Positions 1 to 8,442 of a stretch of 64,000 bases of DNA are shown here, piece after piece (within the stretch, counting starts at the first letter, position 1; each line of letters starts with the position of its first letter). The notes beneath the pieces are model-generated. The model worked only from the letters and a program-made list of their open reading frames with translations. It did not search any database and was not told where the DNA came from. Location: the NCBI RefSeq assembly GCF_030010415.1, contig NZ_JASCSA010000014.1. The stretch is one strand, 5' to 3'. This DNA is from Cobetia amphilecti. Its GTDB lineage: Bacteria > Pseudomonadota > Gammaproteobacteria > Pseudomonadales > Halomonadaceae. The translations under genes and the position numbers were made by a program.

Positions 1-46
1 CGCCGGTTTTCAAGACCGGTGCATTCAACCGCTCTGCCATCCCTCC
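1..46 (-). tRNA. tRNA-Ser (UGA), 3' part outside window
   Basis: The reverse complement begins GGAGGGATGGCAGAGCGG, which is a typical bacterial tRNA-Ser acceptor and D-arm. It continues into an anticodon stem-loop with the loop CTTGAAA, giving anticodon TGA. The variable arm, T arm and 3' end lie beyond base 1, so the gene is partial here. It reads away from yccA. Only the 5' half could be inspected. Confidence 0.9.
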
Positions 47-300
47 GACTCACGGGATGAAATACTACGGATTTTTCAGTCAGGGTCAAGGGCTTAGCGT
101 AAATTTCCTTGTCGTTCAGATGCTTGAAAGGTCGCACATGCCACAATGGCTGCGGAGACTGACGATGTCGTTGCCTTGCACGCGCCAGATGGTTGCCTCA
201 ATAGGGCTTTTCATCGTTCTGTCTCTTGATTAGGCAAACCCCTGAGGGCATGCTGGGGTCAAATCGATGAATCCATCGTAGCAACCTGAGGATAGACACC
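47..300. other. Intergenic region between tRNA-Ser and yccA
   Basis: No coding frame with a plausible start is visible. The stretch should hold the divergent promoters for the tRNA (minus strand) and yccA (plus strand). I could not assign a convincing -35/-10 pair. The bases before the yccA start (CTGAGGATAGACACC) carry a GAGG ribosome binding site. Confidence 0.5.
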
Positions 301-969
301 ATGGCTAACAGCTCCTGGCAGGTCTCGCAGGATACCGCGAGCCGCTCGCTCAGTACTCACAAGGTACTGCGCAACACTTACATGATGCTGGCAATGACGC
401 TGCTGTTCTCCGCGCTGACCGCTGGCGTGGCGATGAGCATGGGCGTCGGCCGCATGAACATCTTCGTGCTGCTGATCGGTGCCTACGGCCTGATGTTCCT
501 GGTCCACAAGACCGCGAACTCCACCGCCGGCATCTTCGCGACCTTCGCCTTCACCGGTTTCATGGGCTTCACGCTCGGCCCGGTACTGAATGCCTACCTG
601 AGCCTGCCCAACGGCGGCCAGCTGGTGATGACCGCGCTCGGCATGACCGGCATCACCTTCGCCGGCCTGTCCGCGGTGGCACTGGTGACGCGCAAGGACT
701 TCTCGTTCCTCAGCAACTTCCTGTTCGCCGGCGCCATCGTGCTGATTCTGGCGATGCTGGCAGCGATGATCTTCAACATCAGCGGCCTGGCACTGGCTGT
801 CTCCGCCGGCTTCGTGCTGTTCGCCTCCGCGGCGATCCTGTTCGAGACCAGCCAGATCATCCACGGCGGCCAGACCAACTACCTGCTGGCGACGGTGAGC
901 CTGTACGTCTCCATCTACAACATGTTCGTCAGCCTGCTGGCCCTGCTGGGCTTCGCTTCCGACGATTGA
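301..969 (+). CDS. yccA: YccA, Bax inhibitor-1 family membrane protein
   Basis: This 222-aa protein has about seven hydrophobic segments and the N-terminal motif STHKVLRNTYMMLAMTLLFSA, which is typical of bacterial YccA. In E. coli YccA is an inner-membrane substrate and modulator of the FtsH protease, with a TMBIM/Bax-inhibitor fold. The start at 301 follows a GAGG ribosome binding site. A strong hairpin terminator lies about 27 bases after the stop, so the gene is probably monocistronic. Its place next to tRNA-Ser and tusDCB-tusE matches the order I recall from Pseudomonas, which supports the assignment. Function beyond the family level is inferred. Confidence 0.93.
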   Translation: MANSSWQVSQDTASRSLSTHKVLRNTYMMLAMTLLFSALTAGVAMSMGVGRMNIFVLLIGAYGLMFLVHKTANSTAGIFATFAFTGFMGFTLGPVLNAYLSLPNGGQLVMTALGMTGITFAGLSAVALVTRKDFSFLSNFLFAGAIVLILAMLAAMIFNISGLALAVSAGFVLFASAAILFETSQIIHGGQTNYLLATVSLYVSIYNMFVSLLALLGFASDD

Positions 970-995
970 TCGTCAAGCGAAGGAACATGAGACCT

Positions 996-1027
996 GCAAA
1001 CGACCCCGCCTCGGCGGGGTCGTTTGC
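996..1027 (+). terminator. Intrinsic terminator after yccA
   Basis: A 15-bp near-perfect stem, GCAAACGACCCCGCC paired with GGCGGGGTCGTTTGC, surrounds a two-base loop. It sits directly after yccA and before tusD. The T-run is short, as for several other hairpins in this window. Confidence 0.75.
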
Positions 1028-1096
1028 GTTCGGGTGTCAGGTGGCGTGACTCGCGCTAGAATGGCGCCCATTCATGAGCAGTCACACGAGGTTCGC

Positions 1097-1486
1097 ATGC
1101 GTTATGCTCTGGCCGTCTACGGCGGCCCCTACAGCCAGCAGGCCAGCCATTCGGCGCTGCGCTTTGCCGACGCCCTGCTGGCGCGCGGCCATCAGCTGAC
1201 CACGGTGTTCTTCTATCACGATGGCGTCTACAACGCCGCCAACATGATGGCGCCGCCCCAGGACGAGCCGCATCTGCGCGATCGCTGGCTGTCGCTTGCC
1301 GAGAACCACGCCACCCGCCTGCAGGTGTGTGTCGCGGCGGGGCTGAGACGCGGCATGCTCGATGAGCGCGAAGCGGCGCGGCATGGCAAGCAGGGGCATA
1401 CCCTCGAGGCGCCGTTCGAGCTGACGGGGCTAGGCCAGCTGGTCGAGGCGACGCTGGACAATGACCACCTGATCACCTTTGCATGA
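1097..1486 (+). CDS. tusD: TusD, sulfurtransferase subunit (DsrE-like)
   Basis: This 129-aa protein starts MRYALAVYGGPYSQQASHSA. TusD is part of the TusBCD heterohexamer that passes persulfide sulfur from TusA to TusE for 2-thiolation of tRNA wobble uridine. The candidate acceptor cysteine is in LQVCVAAGLRRG, where DsrE-family proteins carry it. The length matches E. coli TusD (128 aa). I chose the ATG at 1097, behind an ACGAGG site, over an upstream in-frame ATG because the family begins with MRYA(L/I). It is the first of four tandem genes, tusD-C-B-E. Confidence 0.93.
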   Translation: MRYALAVYGGPYSQQASHSALRFADALLARGHQLTTVFFYHDGVYNAANMMAPPQDEPHLRDRWLSLAENHATRLQVCVAAGLRRGMLDEREAARHGKQGHTLEAPFELTGLGQLVEATLDNDHLITFA

Positions 1487-1541
1487 CGTCATTTCTTGTC
1501 GTCACTGATGATGATGTCACTTATCGAGTGAGGAGCAGACC

Positions 1542-1952
1542 ATGAGCGATGTGATGACGGCAGCCCCAGCAGGCGATGACGCCGGGATAGCCGCCGGTGA
1601 TCTGCTGGTCATGCTGCGCCATGGCCCGCATGGCAGCAGCTGGCTGCGCGAGGGGCTGGAGGCGGCGATGGTCGCGGCGGCCTTCGGGCGCGAGGTCGGG
1701 CTGTTGTTCACCGGCGATGGCGTGATGGCGCTGCTGGAAGGGCAGCAGGTCGGGCCGCTGGGGCAGAAGGGCAGTGACAACCTGCTGGCGGCGCTTGAGA
1801 TGTATGACGTCGAGCGCTGCTACGTCGATGCGGCGGCGCTGCGCGCACGGGGCCTGACAGCGCAGGATGTCACGCTGTTGCCGGTCACGCTGCTCGAGCA
1901 CGACGAGGTGGTCGCGCTGACCACCGCGTTCTCGCGCGTGCTGAGCTTCTGA
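1542..1952 (+). CDS. tusC: TusC, sulfurtransferase subunit (DsrF-like)
   Basis: This 136-aa protein has the DsrE/F/H-fold pattern of TusC: an early LLVMLRHGPHGSSWLREGLEA segment, the GLLFTGDGV strand and a closing LLEHDEVVAL. TusC is a structural subunit of the TusBCD complex. The start follows GTGAGGAGCAGACC, which gives a strong ribosome binding site. The N-terminus is about 15 residues longer than in E. coli TusC. Position between tusD and tusB makes the identification secure even though sequence conservation is modest. Confidence 0.88.
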   Translation: MSDVMTAAPAGDDAGIAAGDLLVMLRHGPHGSSWLREGLEAAMVAAAFGREVGLLFTGDGVMALLEGQQVGPLGQKGSDNLLAALEMYDVERCYVDAAALRARGLTAQDVTLLPVTLLEHDEVVALTTAFSRVLSF

Positions 1953-2072
1953 CACGTCACTGCCGCCAACGCTGGCGACTGATATGCTCGCATCAGTTTC
2001 CTGATGCCATGTCATTGATATCTCTGATTGATGGCCAGTGGCAGTCCCAGCTTCCCTTGCCTGGATAATTGC

Positions 2073-2363
2073 ATGAATCTACATCTACTCAATCGTTCGC
2101 CATTCTCCAGCCGCATCCATGATGATGTGCTCAATGCCATGGGTCCGGAAGACCAGCTGCTGTTGATCGAGGATGGCGTCAATGGCGCCCTCGACAACGC
2201 CGAGCAGCACCTTGCCGGGCTTGAGGGACGGCTGTTCGCGTTGCGCGAAGACCTCGAGTCCCGCGGCCTGCTGGGGCGCTGCGCGGAGAACGTCACCGTG
2301 GTCGACGTCGACGGTTTCGTCGCCCTGACCGAGGCCGCCGACAAGACCGTCAGCTGGTTCTGA
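2073..2363 (+). CDS. tusB: TusB, sulfurtransferase subunit (DsrH-like)
   Basis: This 96-aa protein begins MNLHLLNRSPFSS, which closely follows the TusB/DsrH start M-LH-LN-SPF. It completes the TusBCD sulfur-relay complex in the cytoplasm. The ATG at 2073 was preferred to an earlier in-frame ATG at 2028 because family homology starts exactly there and the length then equals E. coli TusB (95 aa). tusE follows after a gap of about 56 bases, so the four genes are probably co-transcribed. Confidence 0.9.
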   Translation: MNLHLLNRSPFSSRIHDDVLNAMGPEDQLLLIEDGVNGALDNAEQHLAGLEGRLFALREDLESRGLLGRCAENVTVVDVDGFVALTEAADKTVSWF

Positions 2364-2419
2364 GGCGCCAGGCGCTTCTCCCTTTCAATTTTCATGCAAG
2401 ACAGTGAATCAGGATCTGT

Positions 2420-2773
2420 ATGGCCAGTAGTGAAGCGGTGCGCACACTGACGCTTGATGGGTGTGATATCGGACTGGATGCGGAAGGCTATCTGGTCGAT
2501 CTGGATGACTGGAGCCCGGCGCTGGCGGAAATGCTGGCCGTCGAGGAGGGGCGTGAACTGACGCCGGAGCACTGGGAGGTGATCGAGGTGTTGCGCGACT
2601 TCTATCAGCGCTTCTCGCTCTCGCCGGCCATGCGCCCGCTGAGCAAGGCGATGACTCAGCGGTTTGGCCCCGACAAGGGCCGCTCGCTGCATCTGATGCG
2701 GCTGTTCCCGGACAGCCCGCCCAAGGTAGGCGCGCGCATCGCCGGGCTGCCCAAGCCGACCAACTGTCTGTGA
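2420..2773 (+). CDS. tusE: TusE, DsrC-family sulfur carrier
   Basis: This 117-aa DsrC/TusE protein contains EGYLVDLDDWSPALAEMLA, LTPEHWEVIEVLRDFY and the conserved C-terminal arm ending KPTNCL. The penultimate cysteine in that tail receives persulfide from TusBCD and hands it to MnmA for s2U34 formation in tRNA. Only the terminal cysteine of the two found in dissimilatory DsrC is present, consistent with TusE rather than sulfite-reductase DsrC. It is the last gene of the tus cluster. Confidence 0.93.
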   Translation: MASSEAVRTLTLDGCDIGLDAEGYLVDLDDWSPALAEMLAVEEGRELTPEHWEVIEVLRDFYQRFSLSPAMRPLSKAMTQRFGPDKGRSLHLMRLFPDSPPKVGARIAGLPKPTNCL

Positions 2774-2978
2774 CGGTCAGCCGCATGCATGAGTCGCCTT
2801 GCCCGTCGTGGTGCGCTGCGCTCAACGCGCAAGACCCGGCAGGGATGGCGACGTACGGCGTTGTCTGCGTTACTATTCGTCACAGCGTTGCGGTGTCGGC
2901 CAGGAGGCCGATGCTGCTTCAGGTCCCGCGACATGGTCGCAAGGGCATTTGAATTCAGGCGGACAAGAGTCGACTTGC

Positions 2979-3707
2979 ATGGGAAGAGCATTCCAGAACC
3001 GTAAAGAATCAATGGCGCGTACCTCTCTCAACAAGGCACGCGTGTATTCACGTTACGGGCGCGAGATTTACGTCTCGGCCAAGAGCGGTGGCCTCGACCC
3101 CAACGGCAACCTGAGCCTCCGTCGTCTCATCGAGAAGGCCAAGAAGGACCAGGTGCCGACTCACGTCATCGACAAGGCGATCGACAAGGCCAAGGGCACC
3201 GGCGGCGAAGACTTCGCTCTGGCGCGCTATGAAGGCTTTGGTCCGGGCAACGTCATGGTCATCGTTGATTGTCTGACCGACAACAACAACCGCACCTTCG
3301 GCGAAGTCCGCACCTGCTTCAACAAGGGCAAGGGCAAGCTGGGCGCGCAGGGTTCGGTGTCGCACATGTTCGACCACCGCGCCATCCTGGCTTTCAAGGG
3401 CGCGGAAGAGGACGAGGAAAAGGTCCTGGAAGCGCTGATGGAAGCCGACGTCGATGTCAGTGACATCGAGCTCGACGAAGGCATCATCACGGTTCTCGCG
3501 CCGACGACCGAGTACTTCAAGGCCAAGGGTGCGCTGACCGACATCTACGGTGAAGACCTCGACTTCGAAGTCGATGAGATCAGCTTCATTCCGCAGATCC
3601 ATACCGAAGTCGGCGGCGATGACGCCGAGCTGCTCAACAAGATGCTCGAGCTGCTGGACGATTGTGAAGACGTGCAGCAGGTCTATCACAACGGCGAGTT
3701 CGTCTAG
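2979..3707 (+). CDS. YebC/PmpR-family regulator (YeeN-like)
   Basis: This 242-aa protein contains the YebC/TACO1 core: YGREIYVSAKSGGLDPNGN, VPTHVIDKAIDKAKG, YEGFGPGNVMVIVDCLTDN and DCEDVQQVYHN at the end. The family includes transcription factors and a translation factor that relieves ribosome stalling at proline runs. The N-terminus MGRAFQNRKESMARTS resembles the YeeN-type branch, so I set the start at 2979 rather than at the internal ATG at 3012. No strong ribosome binding site separates the two. A terminator at 3787 is shared with the convergent gene. Confidence 0.9.
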   Translation: MGRAFQNRKESMARTSLNKARVYSRYGREIYVSAKSGGLDPNGNLSLRRLIEKAKKDQVPTHVIDKAIDKAKGTGGEDFALARYEGFGPGNVMVIVDCLTDNNNRTFGEVRTCFNKGKGKLGAQGSVSHMFDHRAILAFKGAEEDEEKVLEALMEADVDVSDIELDEGIITVLAPTTEYFKAKGALTDIYGEDLDFEVDEISFIPQIHTEVGGDDAELLNKMLELLDDCEDVQQVYHNGEFV

Positions 3708-3786
3708 GTCAGCGTCTTGAACGTGATGCGACTGACGGCTTCACGCTGACTGGGATGCGAATGTCAGTGTGAGAGGTCAGTCAGAG

Positions 3787-3819
3787 AAAAGCCCCGCGGG
3801 CATGCCGACGGGGCTTTTT
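3787..3819. terminator. Bidirectional terminator between convergent genes
   Basis: AAAAGCCCC pairs with GGGGCTTTTT around a 14-base loop. There is an A-run on one side and a T-run on the other, so it can act on both strands. It lies between the YebC-family gene (plus) and the DUF4396 gene (minus). Confidence 0.85.
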
Positions 3820-3859
3820 CATGTCTCGACACTCTGCACGTATCGACAGTACGCGCGCT

Positions 3860-4546
3860 TCAGCAATGTGCGTGATGCTGCGCTTGCGGGTCCGTCTCGC
3901 GTGGGTCCGCCATGCCACCCTTGACGCCGTGCTTCACCAGCCAGACGTTGACGGGCCAGGCGGCGAGCAGCCCCAGACTCAGGGAAATGATCAGCGAGTT
4001 CCAGAACAGCGGCTGGTGCATTCCGGCACCGCCCGCAAGCCAGAGATCCACGGAAATCGCCACCACTTCCATCACCACGATGGAGGCCGTCTCGCTTTTG
4101 AAAGCATCACGAATCACCTGCGGCTTGTCATCACTGCCGCCCTGCAGCATCGGGCCGACCGTCAGCAGGAAGCCGAACAGGTAGGCGAAGATGAAGGTGA
4201 TGATGGCGGTGGAGATATTGCCCATGGCCAACAGGCCCACCGCCAGGCTGACGCCGACGAATTCCCCCAGTCCGCAGCCCGAATAGCAGTGCGCGACACT
4301 TCTCAGTCCCTTGCGGGCATCACCGTTGGCGGCGATCTGGCGACGCCCGGCGAAACGATAGACCAGCAGTCCCACCACCCCGGAGTAAAGCGTGGTCAGC
4401 CCCCATACCCACTTCATCATCGGGGCCAGATGGGCATTCTTCGTGGTCAGGTCACGCACGACCCAGATCAGCGCCGGTACCATCAGCAACAGCCAGCACA
4501 GCAGCAGGCTCCAGTGGGAAAGTGACTCACGTAATAGATCTTGCAT
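3860..4546 (-). CDS. DUF4396 membrane protein
   Basis: This 228-aa protein has about six hydrophobic segments. The motif CYSGCGLGEFVGVSLAVG in the middle and a late segment, VVAISVDLWLAGG, are features of DUF4396 proteins, whose function is unknown. The C-terminus is histidine-rich (QAQHHAHC). The ATG at 4546 follows GGGGGTCACC, a good ribosome binding site; an upstream in-frame ATG would add an unlikely Arg/Ser-rich leader. Metal-related roles have been suggested for similar Cys/His-bearing membrane proteins, but nothing here proves it. Confidence 0.75.
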   Translation of the reverse strand: MQDLLRESLSHWSLLLCWLLLMVPALIWVVRDLTTKNAHLAPMMKWVWGLTTLYSGVVGLLVYRFAGRRQIAANGDARKGLRSVAHCYSGCGLGEFVGVSLAVGLLAMGNISTAIITFIFAYLFGFLLTVGPMLQGGSDDKPQVIRDAFKSETASIVVMEVVAISVDLWLAGGAGMHQPLFWNSLIISLSLGLLAAWPVNVWLVKHGVKGGMADPRETDPQAQHHAHC

Positions 4547-4812
4547 GGTGACCCCCGTAGAGTGGATGTCGCAGATGGCCGTGCGCCGATAGCAGTACGC
4601 TGATGACGCGGCCCTCCTTGATAGCTGGTGGGGGCAGCGCGCCATATCAAGGGTGGCTTGTCATCGCCTGATCGCAACCGCCCGTTGCTTACGCCTGACA
4701 GGGTGACAGGCGAGGGTGTGTTCTCACGCCTTGTTAACCTTGCCGCAAGCCTCCATGGTGAAGGATGTCGGGCATTGCCCTTGCAATGTCGCCACTTTTC
4801 CCAGGAGTCACC

Positions 4813-5409
4813 ATGTCGAGACACGCTGCTACATCCCTTGCACGCGCCGCCCGTCAATTCGCCGGTGTCGGCTTGATTGCCTCGCTCGCCGCGCCAGCCG
4901 TGGCCCAGGCGGCAGACGACAAGGTCTTCGGCTGGGTGGAAAAGGCGACCATCGAGCCGTGGGGCGTGATGGTGAAGGCCAAGCTGGATAGCGGCGCGCT
5001 GACCTCCTCGATGCATGCCGAGAATATCGAGACCTTCGAGCGTGATGACGAGGAGTGGGTGCGTTTCGATGTGGAAGTCGAGGACGAAGCCAAGGGTGAC
5101 AAGGTCGAGAACACCTTCGAGCGTCCCCTGTATCGCGACCTGACGGTGTCCGGCGCAGGCGGACGCGATACGCGCCCGGTGGTGCTGATGACGCTGTGCA
5201 TGGGCGGTGAGCGCTACGAGGAGCAGTTCAGTCTGCGCGATCGTGACGGCATGAATTATCCGGTGCTGCTGGGGCGCCGCACCATCCAGAGCCTGGGTGT
5301 GCTCGATGTGCGCAAGACCTTCCAGACCAGCCCGGACTGTGCCGAGGACGCGCCGTTGCATCGCTATGAAGACAAGGAGTATTCCGATCGCATCGGCGCG
5401 GCGTCCTGA
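4813..5409 (+). CDS. Exported retropepsin-like / 'ATP-dependent zinc protease' family protein
   Basis: This 198-aa protein has an N-terminal signal peptide (Arg-containing start, LIASLAAPAVAQA, probable cleavage after AQA). It is followed by a PF05618-type domain with the aspartyl signature KLDSGALTSSMHA and the paired region YPVLLGRRTIQSLGVLDV. The family is named ATP-dependent zinc protease, yet the DSGA(T) signature is retropepsin-like and no zinc motif is evident. A CAGGAG site precedes the ATG at 4813. Periplasmic location is inferred from the signal peptide. The substrate is unknown. Confidence 0.8.
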   Translation: MSRHAATSLARAARQFAGVGLIASLAAPAVAQAADDKVFGWVEKATIEPWGVMVKAKLDSGALTSSMHAENIETFERDDEEWVRFDVEVEDEAKGDKVENTFERPLYRDLTVSGAGGRDTRPVVLMTLCMGGERYEEQFSLRDRDGMNYPVLLGRRTIQSLGVLDVRKTFQTSPDCAEDAPLHRYEDKEYSDRIGAAS

Positions 5410-5478
5410 TCTTATGTCGCTCTGAACGCTCATTGAGGAACGCGTACCGCGCACATTCATCACAAGAGGGAGGCCAGC

Positions 5479-5874
5479 ATGTCGGACATCGCCAGCCAGC
5501 GACCTCAGCGTGACGGTTTGCCACTCATCAGGATCTACTACGACGCGCGCTGCCCGGTGTGTCGTCGTGAACGCGCCCGCTACGAGCGGCTGTCGCGCCA
5601 AGACGCCAACGTCGAGTGGTGGGATGCGACGGATAACGCCGAGCATCTCGCCGCTCGCGGCATCGGCCTTAAGCAGGCATTGCTGTCGTTGCATGTCGAG
5701 ACAGCGCAAGGGCAGATCCGTGAGGGCATGCCGGCGTATCGCCTGCTGCTTGCGCGTATCCCCGGCCTTGCCTGGCTGGGGTGGCTGATCACGCGGCCGC
5801 TGATCGAGCCGGTGCTGACGCGAGTCTACGATGCCTGGGTGCGTCGTCGGCTGTGTCGGGACGGCAGGCTGTAA
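5479..5874 (+). CDS. DCC-family thiol-disulfide oxidoreductase (DUF393)
   Basis: This 131-aa protein has the DCC family hallmark YYDARCPVCRRERARY near residues 20-34, a thioredoxin-like CxxC site preceded by D. It ends in a helical, partly hydrophobic tail (PGLAWLGWLITRPLIEP) typical of DUF393/YuxK proteins. The biochemical substrate of this family is not established. The start follows GAGGGAGGCCAGC, an unambiguous ribosome binding site. The gene is 69 bases after the protease-like gene and may share its transcript. Confidence 0.85.
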   Translation: MSDIASQRPQRDGLPLIRIYYDARCPVCRRERARYERLSRQDANVEWWDATDNAEHLAARGIGLKQALLSLHVETAQGQIREGMPAYRLLLARIPGLAWLGWLITRPLIEPVLTRVYDAWVRRRLCRDGRL

Positions 5875-5948
5875 GTGCCGACGAGCCCGACGCAGCGAGC
5901 TGGAAGCCCCGTTGCAAGCCCAGCTGGTTTATCATGCTTTTTTGATAT

Positions 5949-5967
5949 GCAAATGCTAATAGTTTTC
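5949..5967. promoter_or_regulatory. Candidate Fur box upstream of fhuF-like gene
   Basis: The 19 bases GCAAATGCTAATAGTTTTC match the Fur consensus GATAATGATAATCATTATC at 13 of 19 positions by my alignment. The site is about 50 bases before the FhuF start, in an AT-rich promoter-like patch. An iron-regulated FhuF gene is the expected target. No experimental support is available here. Confidence 0.55.
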
Positions 5968-6015
5968 GTTAGTATGTGAGGTACTGTCTGTTTCTTCACG
6001 TCTGCGAGCTTCCCG

Positions 6016-6897
6016 ATGATCGACGCGCTTTCCCCGCTCTTTGCCGGTCCGATGGTTGCCTATCGGGACCTGATCACTACCTACACTCAGGTGCAGGCAG
6101 ATGATGAGGCGTCGCTCCAGCGTGTCGTGCCGGCGCGCGATGTGCTCAGCCCCGGGTGGCTGGCGGCGTGCATCGCCGCGCATGGCATGCAGTACGAGGC
6201 CAGCCCGGCAAACGCCGCCTCTCACCACAGCGCCCCCGATGAGCAGGCGCTGCTATCCCAGTGGTCCAAGTACCTGTTGTCCTCGATGGTGTCGCTGCCG
6301 CTGGCGGCCAACCTGCTGCTGGACCATCAACTGCCATTGGAGCTGCGACATCTTTCGCTGCGCCTTGGCGAGCATGGCGTGGTCACCCAGCTGATACTCG
6401 ATGATGCGGCGGGGCAGGGCGCAAGCCTCCCGGCGGAGATCGAGTCGGCCGATGAGGCGACGCGGCTCCAGGCGCGCTTTCAGGGCTACCTGGCGCATCT
6501 TGAGGCCGTCATCGAGCGCCTCGTGCCGCACACTGCGCTGGGGCCCAAGGTCTTCTGGAGTAACGCGGCGCATTACTTCGTCTATATCGTCGGCATGCTG
6601 GAAGAGCAGGGCTGGGTCGCGCAGGCGGCGCCGGCACGTCAGCTGATGGCGACCAGAATTCTGGCCGACGGGCGGCGCAATCCGCTCTATCAGCCGGTCA
6701 GCGACGTGATGGACCGCCATGGCGAACGGCATACGCCGCGCAAGGTGTGCTGCGTGCGTTATCGCATCGAGTGCCTGGGCTATTGCAGCAATTGTCCGCT
6801 GAGCATCGAGCGCGCCACGGCCCGCCGCGCTCAGACGCGTCGGGTCGATCAGCGCGCCAACTCGCGCGCGGCGCTGATCGGCAGCGACCTGTCCTGA
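6016..6897 (+). CDS. fhuF: FhuF-like siderophore-iron reductase
   Basis: This 293-aa protein has the FhuF [2Fe-2S] signature C-C-x10-C-x2-C near residues 242-257 (KVCCVRYRIECLGYCSNCPL). FhuF-type enzymes reduce ferric hydroxamate siderophores in the cytoplasm to release iron. The upstream half (MVSLPLAANLLLDHQLPLEL, FWSNAAHYFVY) fits the family's helical N-terminal domain. A candidate Fur site lies just upstream. No siderophore transport genes are adjacent. The tail beyond the cluster is about 36 residues longer than needed. Confidence 0.85.
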   Translation: MIDALSPLFAGPMVAYRDLITTYTQVQADDEASLQRVVPARDVLSPGWLAACIAAHGMQYEASPANAASHHSAPDEQALLSQWSKYLLSSMVSLPLAANLLLDHQLPLELRHLSLRLGEHGVVTQLILDDAAGQGASLPAEIESADEATRLQARFQGYLAHLEAVIERLVPHTALGPKVFWSNAAHYFVYIVGMLEEQGWVAQAAPARQLMATRILADGRRNPLYQPVSDVMDRHGERHTPRKVCCVRYRIECLGYCSNCPLSIERATARRAQTRRVDQRANSRAALIGSDLS

Positions 6898-6950
6898 TAG
6901 GTAGCGTCCTGAGCGGCAGCGGTCTGTGTTGATCGGCGCCCTCTGGTAAG

Positions 6951-8195
6951 ATGGCGTCCCCTGTCATTGTCCGGTATGTCGTCATGTCCTCGTCTTCGCG
7001 CCGCCCACGCGGTGCTTCCCTCGCCAAGTCTGGCGCATCCTCCCGACACGACTCGGCTGACAGTCGTCAGCAGGCCGCCCCGGCTGACCGTCGTGATCCG
7101 GCCGCCCGCGAGAAGCCTGGCGCGGCCAAGGCACCTTCCGTCCAAGCGCCTTCCAACAAGGCGCCTTCTATCAAAGCGCCTGCCATCAAGGCGCCTTCTA
7201 TCAAGGTGACCCCGGCTCGCAAGGGTCAGCTGCACCCTCGCAACCCGCACCGTGGGCGCTATGACATGGCCGCGCTGGTCAAGGCGAGCCCGGCACTGGC
7301 GGCCTTCGTGATCAAGACACCCGCTGGCAGCGAGTCCATCGACTTTGCCGATCCCCTCGCGGTCAAGGCGCTCAATCGGGCCCTGTTGAGTCGCCATTAC
7401 GGCATCGCCCACTGGGACATTCCCGCCGGCTATCTGTGTCCGCCCATCCCCGGGCGTGCCGATTATCTGCATTACCTGGCGGACCTGATCAGTGAGGCGA
7501 ATGGCGGTCAGCTGCCGGCGGGTGAGCACGTGCGCGCGCTGGATATCGGCACCGGCGCCAACCTCATCTACCCCCTGCTGGGCAATCGCAGCTTTGGCTG
7601 GCAGATGGTCGGCAGTGATATCAGCGCGCAGGCGATCGACTCGGCTCGCGCGATTCTGAGCGCCAATGCGCGCCTCAAGGGCCAGATCGAGGTGCGACTA
7701 CAGGCCGATCGCACGCGCCACTTCGCTGGGATCTGGGGCGCGGATGAGCGTTTTGATCTGGTGCTGTGCAATCCGCCGTTCCACGCCAGCGAAGCCGATA
7801 TGGCGCGGGAATCGCAGCGCAAATGGCGCGGGCTCGACAAGTCGCGCCAGCAGCGCGGCAATGCCTCACGCAAGGGGCGTGCACGCAACGCGCCAGCGCT
7901 GAATTTCGCGGGACAGGCGGCCGAGCTCTGGTGTCCGGGCGGGGAAGAAGCCTTCGTCACCCGCATGATCCAGGAGAGCCGCAACGTCGCCATGCAGTGC
8001 CTATGGTTCACCTCGCTGGTCGCGCATTCGGCGAGCCTGACCGGTATCAGGAAAGCCCTCAAGCGCAGTAGCGCCAGCGAGGTCAGGGTGATCGAGATGT
8101 CCCAGGGGCAGAAGGTCAGCCGCTTCGTCGCCTGGTCGTATCTCACGCCCGACCAGCGTCGGCAGTGGGGGCGGAATCACTGGCAAGGGAAGTGA
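6951..8195 (+). CDS. rlmF: RlmF, 23S rRNA (adenine-1618-N6)-methyltransferase
   Basis: This 414-aa protein is a SAM-dependent methyltransferase that modifies A1618 of 23S rRNA. It carries HPRNPHRGRYDMAALVKASP, the SAM site LDIGTGANLIYPLLG and the catalytic LVLCNPPFHAS, then LNFAGQAAELWCPGGEEAFV. All are RlmF hallmarks. About 100 N-terminal residues are a basic, Ala/Pro/Lys-rich tail with pentapeptide repeats absent from shorter homologs, perhaps an RNA-binding extension. The start is uncertain: ATG at 6951 or the in-frame ATG at 6984, neither with a strong ribosome binding site. Confidence 0.92.
   Translation: MASPVIVRYVVMSSSSRRPRGASLAKSGASSRHDSADSRQQAAPADRRDPAAREKPGAAKAPSVQAPSNKAPSIKAPAIKAPSIKVTPARKGQLHPRNPHRGRYDMAALVKASPALAAFVIKTPAGSESIDFADPLAVKALNRALLSRHYGIAHWDIPAGYLCPPIPGRADYLHYLADLISEANGGQLPAGEHVRALDIGTGANLIYPLLGNRSFGWQMVGSDISAQAIDSARAILSANARLKGQIEVRLQADRTRHFAGIWGADERFDLVLCNPPFHASEADMARESQRKWRGLDKSRQQRGNASRKGRARNAPALNFAGQAAELWCPGGEEAFVTRMIQESRNVAMQCLWFTSLVAHSASLTGIRKALKRSSASEVRVIEMSQGQKVSRFVAWSYLTPDQRRQWGRNHWQGK
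7128..7202 (+). repeat. Five 15-bp tandem units inside rlmF
   Basis: Five in-frame units resembling AAGGCGCCTTCTATC encode KAPSV, QAPSN, KAPSI, KAPAI and KAPSI. Units three and five are identical. The repeat length keeps the reading frame, so copy number could vary without inactivating the enzyme. Confidence 0.85.
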
Positions 8196-8250
8196 AGCGT
8201 CTGTCATAGCCGTATCAAGAGAGTCTTCGACTCAATGATGTCTTTGCATT

Positions 8251-8283
8251 GAAGCCCCCGTCGCCCAGCGCGACGGGGGCTTC
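8251..8283 (+). terminator. Intrinsic terminator after rlmF
   Basis: GAAGCCCCCGTCGC pairs with GCGACGGGGGCTTC around a short CCAGC loop, followed by TTG. It closes the rlmF transcript before the glycan-modification operon. Confidence 0.8.
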
Positions 8284-8442
8284 TTGCATTGGCGGTTGTC
8301 ATCCGCGCTTCACTTAAGCCTGCCTTAATAGTTTGCGGGCAAACTTTCTGCCAGAAACGCGCAGTCTGCCGGTTCCGATCGCTGCAGGATCTGACATTTA
8401 TCCGGCTTGCTCGACGCCCAGTCATTGCTCAGGAGTTATTCC

